Shown here piece after piece: positions 63,823 through 64,000 of a stretch of 64,000 nucleotides of DNA. Source of the stretch: Salisapilia sapeloensis (Eukaryota; Oomycota; Peronosporomycetes; Peronosporales; Salisapiliaceae); NCBI GenBank assembly GCA_023334545.1, contig JAADVB010000034.1:1-64000 (forward strand), read 5' to 3'. Below the pieces are notes generated by a model that did not search any database, had not been told where the DNA came from, and saw only the letters and a program-made list of their open reading frames with translations. A program made the position numbers and the translations under genes. Positions within the stretch are counted from its first letter, which is position 1. Every line of letters starts with the position of its first letter.

Positions 63823-64000
63823 GCTTGTCTTCGTTGGTTCCTAGAGCTGATGTGGTTGGCAGATGAAGTAGCTCTAAAGCTTCAAGTTAAAGTGGTTTAT
63901 TGGGGCAGTTTAGTATGGAACTTAAAAATACTATATTAAAGAGAATATGAATAAAATTACGCCGAACAACAAATTCTGACAACGAATTATCAAAAACAAC

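Overview
The window reads as nuclear DNA of an oomycete, most like a compact small-intron genome such as a white-rust (Albugo-type) pathogen; the genus is an inference. The evidence is a GPI-anchored elicitin-like protein (a family confined to oomycetes), a flagellar axoneme protein (CFAP100, so a lineage with flagellate zoospores), a TKL kinase full of introns, and very small introns throughout. Nearly all introns I could place are 48-72 bp with GT-AG ends. Genes lie on both strands, often 30-500 bp apart, in head-to-head and tail-to-tail pairs. I saw no transposons, CRISPR arrays, tRNAs or rRNAs. Many genes look broken in a single reading frame but become intact once these introns are removed; the joins below were worked out by hand.

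Layout. 1-186: 5' part of a secreted Cys-rich protein. 1311-3184 (-): signal recognition particle receptor alpha. 3505-4293 (+): elicitin-like protein. 4351-6156 (-): protein kinase with a DIX-like N terminus. 6311-7687 (-): unrecognised protein. 8151-8596 (+): small membrane protein. 8625-9750 (-): membrane-anchored TrmO-like tRNA methyltransferase. 10078-13337 (-): rhodanese-like/Tom70-like TPR protein. 13525-14028 (+): TRAPPC1/Bet5. 14075-16947 (-): intron-rich TKL kinase, probably with a UEV-like N terminus. 17023-18313 (+): HtrA protease. 18495-19631 (+): Vta1. 19665-20573 (-): Trm10. 20726-22987 (+): anoctamin. 23469-24678 (+): PP4 catalytic subunit. 25445-28756 (+): multi-pass transporter with a repeat-bearing tail. 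28918-42096 (-): Tra1/TRRAP in one 13.2-kb exon.

The second half holds 42474-43856 (-) a GT60-type N-acetylglucosaminyltransferase; 44296-44510 (+) a possible small gene; 44647-46204 (+) MFAP1; 46302-48078 (-) UAP56/Sub2; 48398-49741 (+) a NYN-domain protein; 49812-50665 (-) USB1; 50827-52075 (-) NSE3/MAGE; 52417-53652 (-) and 53761-54733 (+) the divergent nagA/nagB pair; 54893-56609 (-) CFAP100; 57449-60229 (+) a five-PDZ-like-repeat protein; 60740-61327 (+) an ankyrin protein; 61870-63822 (-) the DEAD-box helicase Spb4/DDX55.

Working relationships. MFAP1, UAP56 and USB1 all serve splicing or mRNA export, and with the NYN protein make a run of RNA-processing genes. nagA and nagB encode consecutive steps of N-acetylglucosamine-6-phosphate breakdown and share a 108-bp promoter. 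SRPR, TRAPPC1 and Vta1 all serve membrane traffic but are scattered. Several proteins have unusual domain combinations (DIX-kinase, UEV-TKL, rhodanese-TPR, repeat-tail transporter), and paired inverted CCAAT boxes occur in two divergent promoters. These are the most notable observations. I did not find a clear, wholly new multi-gene system.
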